Assembly: GCF_000718305.1 (NCBI RefSeq)
Contig: NZ_JOFQ01000002.1
Span: 1 to 64,000, forward strand
Length of the DNA stretch: 64,000 nt
Origin: Streptomyces niger
GTDB lineage: Bacteria > Actinomycetota > Actinomycetes > Streptomycetales > Streptomycetaceae
Direction: 5' to 3'
Part shown: positions 16,392 through 25,604 of the stretch, in pieces
How positions within the stretch are numbered: position 1 is the stretch's first letter
Layout of the letters: each line of letters starts with the position of its first letter
Position numbers and translations under genes: made by a program
Notes under the pieces: model-generated
Told to the model about the DNA's origin: nothing
Databases searched by the model: none
What the model saw: only the letters and a program-made list of their open reading frames with translations

Positions 16392-18388
16392 GTACCCCGG
16401 ACAAGGGCAGCAGCCTGGACAAGGGCGCCCCGCAGAAGGCGGCCCCGCAGGCGGGCCCCAGACCCGGTGCGGGCCCGGCCCGCTTCATGGGTGGCCAGCC
16501 CACCGAGAAGTCCATGGACTTCAAGGGGTCGGGCAAGCGGCTGCTGCGTCAGATGCGGCCCGAGCGTGCCGTCATCACCGTCGCGCTGCTGCTCGGCACG
16601 GTCAGCGTCGCGCTGACGGTCGCCGGGCCGAAGGTGCTCGGCCACGCCACCGACCTGATCGTGGCCGGCATCGTCGGCCGTCAGCTGCCGGCGGGGATCA
16701 CCAGGGAACAGGCCGTCGAGGCCCTGCGCCACCAGGGCAAGGACGGGCTGGCCGACATCCTCGGCACGATGCCGGTGGTCCCCGGCCACGGCATCGACTT
16801 CGGCGCCGTCGGCACGGTGCTCCTGTGGGTCTTCGCGATCTACCTGGCGTCCTCCCTCTTCGGCTTCGTCCAGGCCCGCATCGTCACCACGGTCGTCCAG
16901 AAGACCGTGTACCGGCTGCGCGAGCAGGTGGAGGAGAAGCTGGCCCGGCTGCCGCTGAGCTACTTCGACAGGCAGCCGCGCGGCGAGGTGCTCTCCCGCG
17001 CGACCAACGACATCGACAACATCCAGCAGACCTTCCAGCAGACGTTCAGCCAGATCGTCGCCTCGCTGCTGACGATCGTCGGCGTGCTGGCGATGATGTT
17101 CTGGATCTCGCCGCTGCTGGCGCTGGTCGCGCTGGTCACCGTGCCGGTGTCGGTGGTGGTCGCCACCCGGATCGGCAAGCGGGCGCAGCCGCAGTTCGTC
17201 CAGCAGTGGAAGACCACCGGCAAGCTCAACGCGCACATCGAGGAGATGTACACCGGGCACTCCCTGGTCAAGGTCTTCGGCCGCCAGCAGGAGTCCGCCG
17301 AGATCTTCCGCAAGGAGAACGAGGACCTCTACGAGGCGGGGTTCCGGGCGCAGTTCATCTCGGGCGTCATCCAGCCCGCGATGATGTTCATCGGCAACCT
17401 CAACTACGTCCTGGTGGCCGTGGTCGGCGGCCTCCGGGTCGCGTCGGGCGCGCTCTCCATCGGTGACGTGCAGGCGTTCATCCAGTACTCGCGGCAGTTC
17501 AGCCAGCCGCTCACCCAGGTCGCCTCGATGGCCAACCTGGTGCAGTCCGGCGTCGCGTCGGCCGAGCGGGTCTTCGAGCTGCTGGACGCCGACGAGCAGG
17601 AGCCGGACGCGAAGGAGGTCCCGCGCCCCGACCACGTGACCGGCAGGGTCGCCTTCGAGCACGTCTCCTTCCGGTACGACCCGGAGAAGCCGCTGATCGA
17701 GGACCTGTCGCTGGCCGTCAGCCCCGGCCAGACCGTGGCCATCGTCGGGCCCACCGGGGCCGGCAAGACGACGCTGGTCAACCTCCTCATGCGGTTCTAC
17801 GAGGTGAGCGGCGGCCGGATCACGCTGGACGGCGTGGACATCGCCGAGATGGCCCGCGAGGAGCTGCGCGCGAACATCGGCATGGTGCTCCAGGACACCT
17901 GGCTCTTCGGCGGCACCATCGCCGACAACATCGCGTACGGCGCCCCCGAGGGCATCTCGATGGACAAGATCGTGGAAGCGGCGAAGGCCACCCACGTCGA
18001 CCGCTTCGTGCGCACCCTCCCCGACGGCTACGACACCGTCATCGACGAGGAGGGCGGCAACGTCTCGGTCGGTGAGAAGCAGCTGATCACCATCGCCCGT
18101 GCCTTCCTCGCCGAGCCCGCGATCCTGGTCCTGGACGAGGCGACCAGCTCGGTGGACACCCGTACCGAGCTCCTCATCCAGCAGGCCATGGCGCAGCTGC
18201 GGTCGGGCCGGACGAGCTTCGTGATCGCGCACCGGCTCTCCACGATCCGCGACGCCGACCTGATCCTGGTCATGGAGTCCGGCTCGATCGTCGAGCAGGG
18301 CACGCACGACGCCCTGCTGGCGGCGGACGGCGCGTACGCGCGGCTGTACGCGGCCCAGTTCGCCGAGGCGGTCGCGGAGACCGACTGA
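16388..18388 (+). CDS. ABC exporter half-transporter B (canonical Walker B, altered signature)
   Basis: This 666-residue protein begins at a GTG overlapping the partner's stop (GTGA). About 50 disordered residues precede the transmembrane domain. Walker A is GPTGAGKTT near residue 454 and Walker B is ILVLDEATSS with a proper catalytic Glu. The signature is NVSVGEKQ rather than LSGGQ. Pairing with the upstream subunit gives one intact ATP site (this Walker B with the partner's NVSGGQ) and one degenerate site, as in TM287/288-like exporters. Translational coupling by the overlap would keep the subunits at equal levels. Confidence 0.93.
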   Translation: MSTPDKGSSLDKGAPQKAAPQAGPRPGAGPARFMGGQPTEKSMDFKGSGKRLLRQMRPERAVITVALLLGTVSVALTVAGPKVLGHATDLIVAGIVGRQLPAGITREQAVEALRHQGKDGLADILGTMPVVPGHGIDFGAVGTVLLWVFAIYLASSLFGFVQARIVTTVVQKTVYRLREQVEEKLARLPLSYFDRQPRGEVLSRATNDIDNIQQTFQQTFSQIVASLLTIVGVLAMMFWISPLLALVALVTVPVSVVVATRIGKRAQPQFVQQWKTTGKLNAHIEEMYTGHSLVKVFGRQQESAEIFRKENEDLYEAGFRAQFISGVIQPAMMFIGNLNYVLVAVVGGLRVASGALSIGDVQAFIQYSRQFSQPLTQVASMANLVQSGVASAERVFELLDADEQEPDAKEVPRPDHVTGRVAFEHVSFRYDPEKPLIEDLSLAVSPGQTVAIVGPTGAGKTTLVNLLMRFYEVSGGRITLDGVDIAEMAREELRANIGMVLQDTWLFGGTIADNIAYGAPEGISMDKIVEAAKATHVDRFVRTLPDGYDTVIDEEGGNVSVGEKQLITIARAFLAEPAILVLDEATSSVDTRTELLIQQAMAQLRSGRTSFVIAHRLSTIRDADLILVMESGSIVEQGTHDALLAADGAYARLYAAQFAEAVAETD

Positions 18389-18404
18389 CCCCGGCCCGGC
18401 CGGC

Positions 18405-18666
18405 CTACAGGTACAGCCTGATCAGCCGCTCCAGGTGGTGTCCCGCCACCAGGAGCGGCTTTTCGCTGCGCCGGAGCTGGGCGGACAGCTCCGCGCCCTC
18501 CAGGGTGTTGATGACGGTGAGGGCCAGCTCGTCCGCGTCGGGCGCGGCGATGCCGGCGGCGCGGAACTTGTCGCGCACCACGTCCTGCCAGTGCTGGTGC
18601 GCCTCGGCGCAGGCACGCTCCAGGTCGGGGGCGCGGCCGACGGCCTCCAGCGCCGTGGTGGTGACC
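18405..18666 (-). pseudogene. TetR-family regulator, C-terminal remnant
   Basis: About 87 codons remain of the ligand-binding C-terminus of a TetR regulator. Readable parts are VTTTALEAVGRAPDLERACA, AHQHWQDVVRDKF, VINTLEGAELSAQLRRSEKP and the final HHLERLIRLYL. There is no DNA-binding domain and no start codon with a ribosome site. The homology breaks at about 18667, exactly where an unrelated gene fragment begins on the other strand. Confidence 0.8.
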
Positions 18667-18667
18667 G

Positions 18668-18862
18668 TACCCGGGCGACGAGGCGACCCTCGCGATGTGT
18701 GCGGCCAGTACCGACCACGCGCTGGGCGCGGCCCGGGAAGCAGGCGTGGACGCCACGGTTCCCGCGGCCCTGGCGGCCCTGTTCGGCCGGGGCGTGGCGG
18801 CGGGGCACGGCGCGGAGAGCTTCACCAGCCTGATCGAGGTGCTGCGGAAGCCCGCCGCCTGA
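18668..18862 (+). pseudogene. NAD(P)-dependent oxidoreductase (imine-reductase-like), C-terminal remnant
   Basis: The last 65 codons of an oxidoreductase remain: YPGDEATLAMCAASTDHAL, then REAGVDATVPAALAALFGRG, then ESFTSLIEVLRKPAA and a stop. This matches the C-terminal helical domain of the beta-hydroxyacid dehydrogenase/imine reductase type. The Rossmann domain and start are missing. The preceding TetR remnant is oriented away from it, so a single deletion probably removed the 5' halves of two divergent neighbours. Confidence 0.75.
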
Positions 18863-18890
18863 TCGAGGTGGCGCGGAAGTCCGCCGCCTG
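18834..18890. repeat. Near-perfect tandem duplication at a gene's 3' end
   Basis: About 28 bp around CTGATCGAGGTG, GCGGAAG and CGCCGCCTGATC occur twice in succession with a few differences. The first copy encodes the end of the truncated oxidoreductase and the second follows its stop. It looks like replication slippage in decaying sequence. Confidence 0.7.
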
Positions 18891-18891
18891 A

Positions 18892-19764
18892 TCAGTTCCC
18901 GGTCGGCTCGGCCGCCCGCGCGCCGAGCCAGTCGGCGATGCGGTCCAGCAGCTCCGGGGCCGCGGCGTTCTCCGCGTGGCCGTAGCCGCGCTCGATCCAC
19001 AGGTCGGTGGACCCGGGCGCGGCGGCGGCCGCCAGCGCGCGGGGGTGGTCGAGCGGGAAGTAGGGATCGCGGTCGCCGTGCACGATCAGCAGCGGCGTCG
19101 GGGCGATCAGGGGGGCCGCCTCGGTGGGGGAGAGCGGCACCGGATCCCAGGCCTCGGAGTGGATCCGGGTGTGCAGGCCCAGCCGCCCCACGAGGCGGCC
19201 CAGCGGTCGCTCCACCACCCAGTGCAGCCGGCGCATCGCCGCGGTACCGCGGTAATACCAACGAGCAGGGGCGCTCACCGCCACCACCATGTCGGTGTGC
19301 GCACCTGTGCGCCCCTCGTGCTCCGGTCGGTACCGGGCCGCGTGCCGGATCACCACCGAGCCGCCCATGGAGAAGCCCACAGTGGCCACCTGCGTATGGC
19401 CCAGGCTGCGCGCCCAGCGCACCGCGGCCGCCAGGTCCAGCACTTCCCGGTCACCCACCGTCGACCGGCCACCCGACCGGCCGTGCCCCCGGAAGGAGAA
19501 CGTGATCACGGGCGTGTACTGGGCGAACGCGGCGGCGGCGCGGCGCAGCGCGGGGCGGTCCAGGGAGCCGGTGAAGCCGTGCGCGAGGACCACGACGGGC
19601 CCTCCGGGTGCCGCCGCGGCAGCGCCTTCTGGGGCGGGGCGGCGAGGGGCGTACTCGGCCTCGATGCACACGCCGTCGTCCGTCAACAGGGCGACGCGCC
19701 GACCACTCGAAGTGATCGAAGGAACACAAGATCGCGCAAAGTCGGCCGCCGGGTGGGAAGACAT
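18892..19764 (-). CDS. Alpha/beta-hydrolase
   Basis: This 290-residue hydrolase has an oxyanion-side block VVLAHGFTGSLDRPAL, the nucleophile elbow VGFSMGGS (catalytic Ser about residue 145), and a late aspartate/histidine region (LLIVHGDRDPYFPLDHPRAL, then GYGHAENA). All three triad positions are therefore visible. The start is uncertain: ATG 19764 has no Shine-Dalgarno but has CAGAAT 7 bases upstream, which suggests a leaderless message; ATG 19785 would add seven residues. It is divergent from glnR. No substrate can be assigned. Confidence 0.82.
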   Translation of the reverse strand: MSSHPAADFARSCVPSITSSGRRVALLTDDGVCIEAEYAPRRPAPEGAAAAAPGGPVVVLAHGFTGSLDRPALRRAAAAFAQYTPVITFSFRGHGRSGGRSTVGDREVLDLAAAVRWARSLGHTQVATVGFSMGGSVVIRHAARYRPEHEGRTGAHTDMVVAVSAPARWYYRGTAAMRRLHWVVERPLGRLVGRLGLHTRIHSEAWDPVPLSPTEAAPLIAPTPLLIVHGDRDPYFPLDHPRALAAAAAPGSTDLWIERGYGHAENAAAPELLDRIADWLGARAAEPTGN

Positions 19765-19786
19765 GTGGGCTATTCTGGCGGGCATG

Positions 19787-19818
19787 AAGGATCCGGGCAG
19801 CGTAGCCCCCGGATCCTT
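19787..19818. terminator. Terminator-like hairpin in the hydrolase/glnR divergent spacer
   Basis: AAGGATCCGGG (19787-19797) and CCCGGATCCTT (19808-19818) form a perfect 11-bp stem with a 10-base loop, followed by TT on the plus strand. Its location is odd because both flanking genes are transcribed away from it. It may end antisense transcripts or insulate the two promoters. Confidence 0.55.
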
Positions 19819-20063
19819 TTGTGCTTTCGGACGGGTGGTGCGCGAATGAGCGCGGAGGCGCTCCGGAGCGCGGAGCGTATCGAAGCGATCACGCTCCGGA
19901 GGCACGCGAACCTCGCAACGGCGCGGGGCCCGCGACCGTACGAAGCAGTGCCGCAAAAGTCCTCGCAGGCAGGGACCGAGGAGGAACCGATGGGCGAGCG
20001 AAGCGTGCAGGAACAATGCAGGAACAGGTACCGACGGACGATCCGGACGGGCGGTGGAGTCCG

Positions 20064-20876
20064 ATGAGCTCGCTGCTGCTCCTCACCAACGCTCTCCAGC
20101 CCTCCACCGAAGTGCTCCCCGCGCTCGGCCTCCTGCTCCACAGCGTGCGCGTCGCCCCGGCCGAGGGCCCGGCTCTGGTGGACACCCCCGGCGCCGACGT
20201 CATCCTCATCGACGGCCGCCGCGACCTGCCGCAGGTCCGCTCGCTCTGCCAGCTGCTGCGCTCCACCGGCCCTGGCTGCCCCCTCGTCCTGGTCGTGACC
20301 GAGGGCGGCCTCGCCGCCGTCACCGCCGACTGGGGCATCGACGACGTCCTGCTCGACACCGCGGGCCCCGCCGAGGTCGAGGCGCGGCTGCGGCTGGCCA
20401 TGGGCCGCCAGCAGACCGCCACGGACGACAGCCCGATGGAGATCCGCACCGGCGACCTGTCGGTGGACGAGGCCACCTACAGCGCCAAGCTCAAGGGCCG
20501 GGTCCTGGACCTGACCTTCAAGGAGTTCGAGCTGCTCAAGTACCTCGCGCAGCACCCGGGCCGGGTCTTCACCCGCGCCCAGCTGCTCCAGGAGGTCTGG
20601 GGCTACGACTACTTCGGCGGCACCCGGACCGTCGACGTGCACGTACGGCGGCTCCGGGCCAAGCTCGGCCCGGAGCACGAGTCGCTCATCGGCACCGTGC
20701 GCAACGTCGGCTACCGCTTCGTCGTGCCGGAGAAGGTCGAGCGGGCCGCCGAGGAGGCCAAGGAGAAGGCCGCGCAGCAGGCCGAGCGCACCGCGGCGCG
20801 GGCCGTGGCCGAGGCGCGCGAGCACACCGCCGACCGGAGCGTGGCGGCCGACGGCGCACGCCCTGCCAAGCGGTAG
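20064..20876 (+). CDS. glnR: GlnR, OmpR-type global nitrogen regulator
   Basis: This 270-residue orphan response regulator has a divergent receiver domain ([20 protein letters not shown] to about residue 120) and a C-terminal winged-helix domain ([20 protein letters not shown], then [20 protein letters not shown]). The sequence matches what I remember of Streptomyces GlnR over nearly its full length. GlnR controls glutamine synthetase, ammonium uptake and nitrite/urea genes. No kinase is adjacent, consistent with its orphan status. I chose the ATG at 20064 (GGTGGAG upstream), although an ATG at 20016 is in frame. A charged Ala-rich tail of about 45 residues follows the DNA-binding domain. Confidence 0.95.
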   Translation: MSSLLLLTNALQPSTEVLPALGLLLHSVRVAPAEGPALVDTPGADVILIDGRRDLPQVRSLCQLLRSTGPGCPLVLVVTEGGLAAVTADWGIDDVLLDTAGPAEVEARLRLAMGRQQTATDDSPMEIRTGDLSVDEATYSAKLKGRVLDLTFKEFELLKYLAQHPGRVFTRAQLLQEVWGYDYFGGTRTVDVHVRRLRAKLGPEHESLIGTVRNVGYRFVVPEKVERAAEEAKEKAAQQAERTAARAVAEAREHTADRSVAADGARPAKR

Positions 20877-20887
20877 CACCACCCGCG

Positions 20888-20893
20888 TAGACT
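20888..20893 (+). promoter_or_regulatory. -10 element of a leaderless LacI-family gene
   Basis: TAGACT ends 7 bases before the GTG at 20901, and no Shine-Dalgarno exists. The message probably begins at the start codon. Confidence 0.55.
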
Positions 20894-20900
20894 GCCGCGC

Positions 20901-21926
20901 GTGGCCAAGGTGACGCGGGATGATGTGGCGAGGCTGGCGGGGACGTCCACCGCCGTGGTGAGTTACGTCATCAACAACGGACCGAGGCCGGTCGCCCCGG
21001 CCACGCGCGAGCGGGTGCTCGCCGCGATCAAGGAGCTGGGCTACCGGCCGGACCGCGTCGCGCAGGCCATGGCCTCCCGGCGCACCGACCTCATAGGACT
21101 CATCGTCCCCGACACCCGCCAGCCGTTCTTCGCGGAGATGGCGCACGCCGTGGAGCGGGCCGCCTCCGAGCGCGGCAAGATGGTGCTGGTCGGCAACGCC
21201 AACTACGAGGACGAGCGCGAGGTGCACTACCTCCGCGCCTTCCTCGGCATGCGGGTCTCCGGGCTCATCCTGATCAGCCAGGGCCCCAGCGAGCACGCCG
21301 CCACCGAGATCGACACCTGGGACGCCCGCGTGGTGCTGCTGCACCGCCGCCCGGACGCCATAGACGATGTCGCCGTCATGGCGGACGACATCGGCGGCTC
21401 CCAGCTCGCCACCCGCCACCTCCTGGAGCACGGCCACCCCTACGTCGCGTTCTTCGGCGGCCTGGAGGAGACGCCCAAGTCCGGCGACCCGGTCACCGAC
21501 CACGTCAAGGGCTGGCAGCGGGCCATGCAGGAGGCCGGCCGCTCGACCGAGGGCCGGTACTTCCACGCCCCGTACAACCGTTACGAGGCGTACCCGCTCG
21601 CGCTGAAGCTGCTGGCGAGCCCGGACCGGCCGCCGGCGATCATGTGCGCCACCGACGATCAGGCCATCGCGGTACTGCGCGCGGCCCGCGAGTTGCGCAT
21701 CGACGTGCCGGGCGAGCTGGCGGTGGCGGGCTTCGACGACGTGAAGGAAGCCGCGCTCACCGACCCGCCGCTGACCACGGTCGGCTCCGACCGCGAGGCG
21801 ATGGCCCGTACGGCGGTGGACCTGGTGCTGGACGACGCGCTGCGGCTGGCCGGGTCGCGCCGGGAGCGGCTGCGGCAGTACCCGTCCCGGCTGGTGATCC
21901 GCCAGTCCTGCGGCTGCAAGGGCTGA
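20901..21926 (+). CDS. LacI-family transcriptional regulator
   Basis: This 341-residue regulator has the LacI headpiece at its start ([19 protein letters not shown], then [19 protein letters not shown]) and a periplasmic-binding-protein-like sensor domain ending [13 protein letters not shown]. It should bind a palindromic operator as a dimer and respond to a sugar or similar effector. It follows glnR by 24 bp but appears to have its own leaderless promoter. No sugar operon is adjacent, so its targets lie elsewhere or it acts on neighbours through unknown sites. Confidence 0.92.
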   Translation: MAKVTRDDVARLAGTSTAVVSYVINNGPRPVAPATRERVLAAIKELGYRPDRVAQAMASRRTDLIGLIVPDTRQPFFAEMAHAVERAASERGKMVLVGNANYEDEREVHYLRAFLGMRVSGLILISQGPSEHAATEIDTWDARVVLLHRRPDAIDDVAVMADDIGGSQLATRHLLEHGHPYVAFFGGLEETPKSGDPVTDHVKGWQRAMQEAGRSTEGRYFHAPYNRYEAYPLALKLLASPDRPPAIMCATDDQAIAVLRAARELRIDVPGELAVAGFDDVKEAALTDPPLTTVGSDREAMARTAVDLVLDDALRLAGSRRERLRQYPSRLVIRQSCGCKG

Positions 21927-21934
21927 CCTCGGCG

Positions 21935-21976
21935 CCGGACATCTTCATACCGGACATCTTTATACCGGGCATACCC
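21935..21976. repeat. Tandem 15-bp repeats upstream of htrA
   Basis: CCGGACATCTTCATA (21935-21949) is followed directly by CCGGACATCTTTATA (21950-21964) and a partial third copy. It is AT-richer than its surroundings and lies just upstream of the TCTCA direct repeats. It may be part of the htrA control region. Confidence 0.75.
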
Positions 21977-21990
21977 ACTTCTGCCGGACC

Positions 21991-22018
21991 TCTCAGGGGG
22001 CTCTCAGACGGTTCTCAT
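21991..22018 (+). promoter_or_regulatory. Three 11-bp-phased TCTCAG repeats before htrA
   Basis: TCTCAG occurs at 21991 and 22002, and TCTCAT at 22013, each exactly 11 bp apart. Direct repeats on one helical face are typical binding sites for OmpR/PhoB-family regulators. The response regulator encoded at 23422 is the obvious candidate ligand. Confidence 0.6.
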
Positions 22019-22041
22019 GCACCGCTCGCACAGTGGTGGAC

Positions 22042-23106
22042 ATGACCGAGAGCTACCGCCGAAGCGGCGACGAGACCCCGCAGTACGACACCCGGCAGAC
22101 CACCCCGTACGCGTCGTTCGGCCCGTACGACGGCTCCGCGCAGGCGGCCTACCCGCCGCCGCCCCCGTACGCCCCGCCGGCCGCGCCCGCCGACAGCGGC
22201 CCCGAGGGCGCCCCGCGCCGCAAGGTGCGCCGCCCCGTCGCGCTGATCGCCGCGGTCGCGCTGGCCTCCGGTCTGATCGGCGGCGGCAGCGCCGCGCTGA
22301 TCGGGAGCACCACGCAGGCCGCCGGCAGCGGCCGGAGCACCGCCGTGGTCAACGCGGGCGCCACCTCCAGCAACGGCGTCTCCTCGGTGGCCAAGGCCGT
22401 CAGCCCGGCGATAGTCGAGATCAAGGCCCGCACCACGGAGGGGGAGTCCACCGGCTCCGGCGTGGTCATCACCGGCGACGGCGAGATCGTCACCAACAAC
22501 CACGTGGTCTCCGGCGCCGACACCGTCTCCGTCTCCTTCAGCGACGGCTCCACCAAGACCGCGCAGGTCGTCGGCACCGACCCGGACAAGGACCTGGCGC
22601 TGATCAAGGTCAAGGGCGCCAAGGACCTCACGCACGCCACCCTCGGCGACTCCGGCAAGCTGGCGGTCGGCGACCAGGTCATCGCGATCGGCTCGCCCGA
22701 GGGGCTGACCGGCTCGGTGACCAGCGGCATCGTCTCGGCGCTCGACCGCGAGGTGACCGTGCCCAAGGAGGACCAGCAGCAACAGCAGCAGGGCCGGGGC
22801 CAGGGCGACATGCCGTGGCCGTTCGAGTTCGGCGGCAACCAGTACAACGGCGACACCGGCGACTCGACCACCAGCTACAAGGCCATCCAGACCGATGCCT
22901 CGCTCAACCCCGGCAACTCCGGCGGCGCCCTGATCGACATGTCCGGCCGCATCATCGGCATCAACTCCGCGATGTACTCCGCCGCCGGCAGCTCCGCCGG
23001 GAGCAGCGGCAGCGCAGGCAGCGTCGGTCTCGGTTTCGCCATCCCGATCAACACCGTCAAGGCGGACCTGGACAACCTGCGCGCCGGCGGCACGACGAAC
23101 AGCTGA
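22042..23106 (+). CDS. HtrA-like membrane-anchored serine protease
   Basis: This 354-residue protein has a Pro/Tyr-rich cytoplasmic tail (residues 1-60), one membrane helix (about 68-90, VALIAAVALASGLIGGGSAAL) and an extracytoplasmic trypsin-like domain. The triad is visible as His in TNNHVV, Asp in DKDLALIKV and Ser in NPGNSGGAL. No PDZ domain follows, so it is shorter than classic DegP. A low-complexity insert with a Gln run lies in the protease domain. It should degrade misfolded envelope proteins. A two-component system follows. The start may be ATG 22042 or GTG 22033/22036. Confidence 0.9.
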   Translation: MTESYRRSGDETPQYDTRQTTPYASFGPYDGSAQAAYPPPPPYAPPAAPADSGPEGAPRRKVRRPVALIAAVALASGLIGGGSAALIGSTTQAAGSGRSTAVVNAGATSSNGVSSVAKAVSPAIVEIKARTTEGESTGSGVVITGDGEIVTNNHVVSGADTVSVSFSDGSTKTAQVVGTDPDKDLALIKVKGAKDLTHATLGDSGKLAVGDQVIAIGSPEGLTGSVTSGIVSALDREVTVPKEDQQQQQQGRGQGDMPWPFEFGGNQYNGDTGDSTTSYKAIQTDASLNPGNSGGALIDMSGRIIGINSAMYSAAGSSAGSSGSAGSVGLGFAIPINTVKADLDNLRAGGTTNS

Positions 23107-23144
23107 CCAGCACCCGCCACCTGTACGCGTACGAGGAGGCAACC

Positions 23145-23375
23145 ATGACCGCGAGGACCCGCACCGCAAAGTCCCGCACCGTAAGGTCCCGCACCACCAG
23201 GACCCGCATCGCGCGGACCCGCACCGCCGTTCCGCTGCACCGCGCGCGGCGCGCGCTCGCCACGGCCGTCAGCCTGAGCGCGGGCGGCGCCGCACCCCAC
23301 GATCCGCCGCACGCGCCGTACCGGGCGCCGTCCCGCGCCGCGCGGCGCCCCCGCCGACGGGCCGTGCGAGGCTGA
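23145..23375 (+). CDS. Arg/Thr-repeat small protein, possible signal-bearing peptide
   Basis: A 76-residue frame starts at ATG 23145, behind a strong GAGGAGG. Its first 28 residues are repeats of RTRTA/RSRT type. A short hydrophobic segment ([14 protein letters not shown]) follows, then an Arg/Pro-rich end. The DNA is a degenerate 15-18-bp repeat around AGGACCCGCACC. It lies between htrA and the response regulator, all on the same strand. The ribosome site favours translation, but I know no family and it could be degenerate sequence. The hydrophobic stretch is weak for a signal peptide. Confidence 0.4.
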   Translation: MTARTRTAKSRTVRSRTTRTRIARTRTAVPLHRARRALATAVSLSAGGAAPHDPPHAPYRAPSRAARRPRRRAVRG

Positions 23376-23421
23376 GAGGGTCCTGGCCCCTCCCTTCACT
23401 CCCACCGAGGTCACCGAGAAC

Positions 23422-24156
23422 ATGAGCGCCGCCGAGCAGGGCGAGACGTCCGCCCGCATCCTGATCGTCGACGACGAGCCCGCCGTCCGCGAGGCCCTGC
23501 GTCGGTCGCTCGCCTTCGAGGGATACGGCACCGAAGAGGCCGTCGACGGCCTGGACGCGGTCGAGAAGGTGACCGCGTACCGGCCCGAACTGATCGTGCT
23601 GGACGTCCTGATGCCCCGCATGGACGGCCTGACCGCGGCCCGCCGGCTGCGCGCGAACGGCCTGACCGTGCCGATCCTGATGCTCACCGCGCGCGACACG
23701 GTCGGCGACCGGGTCACCGGGCTCGACGCGGGCGCCGACGACTACCTGGTCAAGCCCTTCGAACTGGACGAGCTGCTGGCCCGCATCCGCGCGCTGCTGC
23801 GCCGCAGCTCCTACGCGGCGGCCGCCGGCGCGACCCCCGACGAGGGCGACACGCTCACCTTCGCCGACCTGACGATGAACCTCGCCACCCGCGAAGTCAC
23901 CCGCGCCGGCCGCCCGGTGGAGCTGACCCGCACCGAGTTCACCCTCCTGGAGATGTTCCTCGCGCACCCGCGCCAGGTCCTCACCCGCGAGCAGATCCTC
24001 AAGGCCGTCTGGGGCTTCGACTTCGAGCCGTCCTCCAACTCCCTGGACGTGTACGTGATGTACCTGCGGCGCAAGACCGAGGCCGGCGGCGAGCCCCGGC
24101 TGGTGCACACGGTGCGCGGCGTCGGCTACGTCCTGCGCTCCGGCGGTGCCGAGTGA
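23422..24156 (+). CDS. OmpR-family response regulator (envelope-stress system)
   Basis: This 244-residue regulator has a receiver domain with the phospho-acceptor Asp in [13 protein letters not shown] near residue 60, Thr in LTARD and Lys in [11 protein letters not shown] winged-helix output domain ends [15 protein letters not shown] and [12 protein letters not shown]. It overlaps the kinase gene by 4 bp. The adjoining htrA gene, with 11-bp-phased direct repeats in its promoter, suggests it activates the protease, as MprA does for pepD in mycobacteria. Confidence 0.93.
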   Translation: MSAAEQGETSARILIVDDEPAVREALRRSLAFEGYGTEEAVDGLDAVEKVTAYRPELIVLDVLMPRMDGLTAARRLRANGLTVPILMLTARDTVGDRVTGLDAGADDYLVKPFELDELLARIRALLRRSSYAAAAGATPDEGDTLTFADLTMNLATREVTRAGRPVELTRTEFTLLEMFLAHPRQVLTREQILKAVWGFDFEPSSNSLDVYVMYLRRKTEAGGEPRLVHTVRGVGYVLRSGGAE

Positions 24157-25604
24157 ACGTCCGCGAGCGAGCGGCCCAGCGCTACCGCCGGCTGCCACTG
24201 CGCTCCCGGCTGGCGATGCTCACCGCGCTCGCCGTCGCGCTCGCGGTCGCCGCCTCGGCCGCCGCCTGCTGGGTGATCACCCGTGACCGGCTGACGGAGC
24301 AGCTGGACACGACTCTGAAGAGCGTCAGCGTGAACGACGCGTACGTACGGGCGCTGAGCGCCGAGTGCAACGGCACGGCACAGGGCGTCAGCTTCCCGCC
24401 CGCCGGCCCCTACACCGTCCAGCTGGTGTCGGTGGAGGGCCGGGTGTGCACCTCGCCGGAAAGGTCGCAGATCCCCGCCACGCACGCGGACGTGGAGGTC
24501 GCGCAGGGCCGTGCCCGGCACGCGATGCACACCGCGCGGGCCGCCGACGGGGCGGAGATGCGGGTCTCGACCGAGGTGTCCCGCGGGTCCGCCACCGACG
24601 CTTTCGGCAATCAGGTGGCGGTCTCCGTCGCGGCCCCCATGGACCAGGTCACCCGGCCGCTCAACCAGCTCGCGCTGGTCCTGCTGATCGTCTCCGGGGT
24701 GGGCGTGCTGGGCGCCGCGACCACCGGCCTGTGGGTGGCCAGGGCAGGACTGAAACCCGTGGACCGGCTCACCGCCGCCGTCGAGCACGTCGCGCGCACC
24801 GAGGACCTGGCGATCCGCATCCCCACCGAGGGCGAGGACGAGATCGCCCGGCTGTCCCGCTCCTTCAATTCCATGACCGCCGCGCTCGCCGCCTCCCGCG
24901 ACCTCCAGCAGCAGCTGATCGCGGACGCGGGCCACGAGCTGCGGACCCCGCTGACCTCCCTGCGGACAAACATCGACCTGCTGGAACGCAGCGAGCGCAC
25001 CGGCCGGGCGATCCCCGCCGAGGACAAGCTCGCCCTGCTGGAGTCGGTGAAGGCGCAGATGGGCGAGTTGGCCGCGCTGATCGGCGACCTCCAGGAGCTG
25101 TCCAGGACACCGGACCACGGGGCCGGCGGCCACAGCGCACCGCCGGTCGTCGCGCTGCACGAGGTCGCGGCGACGGCGCTGGAGCGGGCCCGGCTGCGCG
25201 GCCCGTCCCTCACCCTCGACGCGGCCCTCGACCCCTGGTACGTACGGGCCGAGCCGGCCGCGCTGGAGCGCGCGGTGGTCAACCTCCTGGACAACGCGGT
25301 GAAGTTCAGCCCCGCGGGCTCCACGGTCGAGGTCCGCCTGCACGGCGGCCTGCTGTCCGTACGCGATCACGGGCCCGGCATCGCGGCCGACGAACTCCCG
25401 CACGTCTTCGAGCGGTTCTGGCGCTCGCCCTCGGCGCGCAGCCTGCCCGGCAGCGGCCTCGGCCTGTCGATCGTGGCGCGCACGGCTCAGCAGGCGGGCG
25501 GCGGCGTGCGGCTGCGGCCCGCGGAGGGCGGCGGCACGCTGGCGGAGCTGACCCTGCCGGGAGCGGCGGTACCGCCCCCGGAGGATCCGCCTGCACCCGG
25601 CTGA
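24153..25604 (+). CDS. Sensor histidine kinase, partner of the upstream regulator
   Basis: This 483-residue kinase has two membrane helices (about 19-40 and 170-195) enclosing an extracytoplasmic sensor of about 130 residues with a pair of cysteines. A HAMP domain follows, then the H-box [13 protein letters not shown] (His about residue 264), an N-box [13 protein letters not shown] and G-boxes [11 protein letters not shown] and GSGLGLSIV. It overlaps the regulator gene as GTGA, so translation is coupled. Its stop codon abuts the stop of the convergent FG-GAP gene within the palindrome TGATCA. It probably senses cell-envelope or redox stress. Confidence 0.93.
   Translation: MNVRERAAQRYRRLPLRSRLAMLTALAVALAVAASAAACWVITRDRLTEQLDTTLKSVSVNDAYVRALSAECNGTAQGVSFPPAGPYTVQLVSVEGRVCTSPERSQIPATHADVEVAQGRARHAMHTARAADGAEMRVSTEVSRGSATDAFGNQVAVSVAAPMDQVTRPLNQLALVLLIVSGVGVLGAATTGLWVARAGLKPVDRLTAAVEHVARTEDLAIRIPTEGEDEIARLSRSFNSMTAALAASRDLQQQLIADAGHELRTPLTSLRTNIDLLERSERTGRAIPAEDKLALLESVKAQMGELAALIGDLQELSRTPDHGAGGHSAPPVVALHEVAATALERARLRGPSLTLDAALDPWYVRAEPAALERAVVNLLDNAVKFSPAGSTVEVRLHGGLLSVRDHGPGIAADELPHVFERFWRSPSARSLPGSGLGLSIVARTAQQAGGGVRLRPAEGGGTLAELTLPGAAVPPPEDPPAPG

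Noticed and set aside
16166..18307. A 713-codon open frame antisense to the second ABC subunit
   Set aside because: A shadow frame caused by high GC; the sense frame has all ABC motifs.
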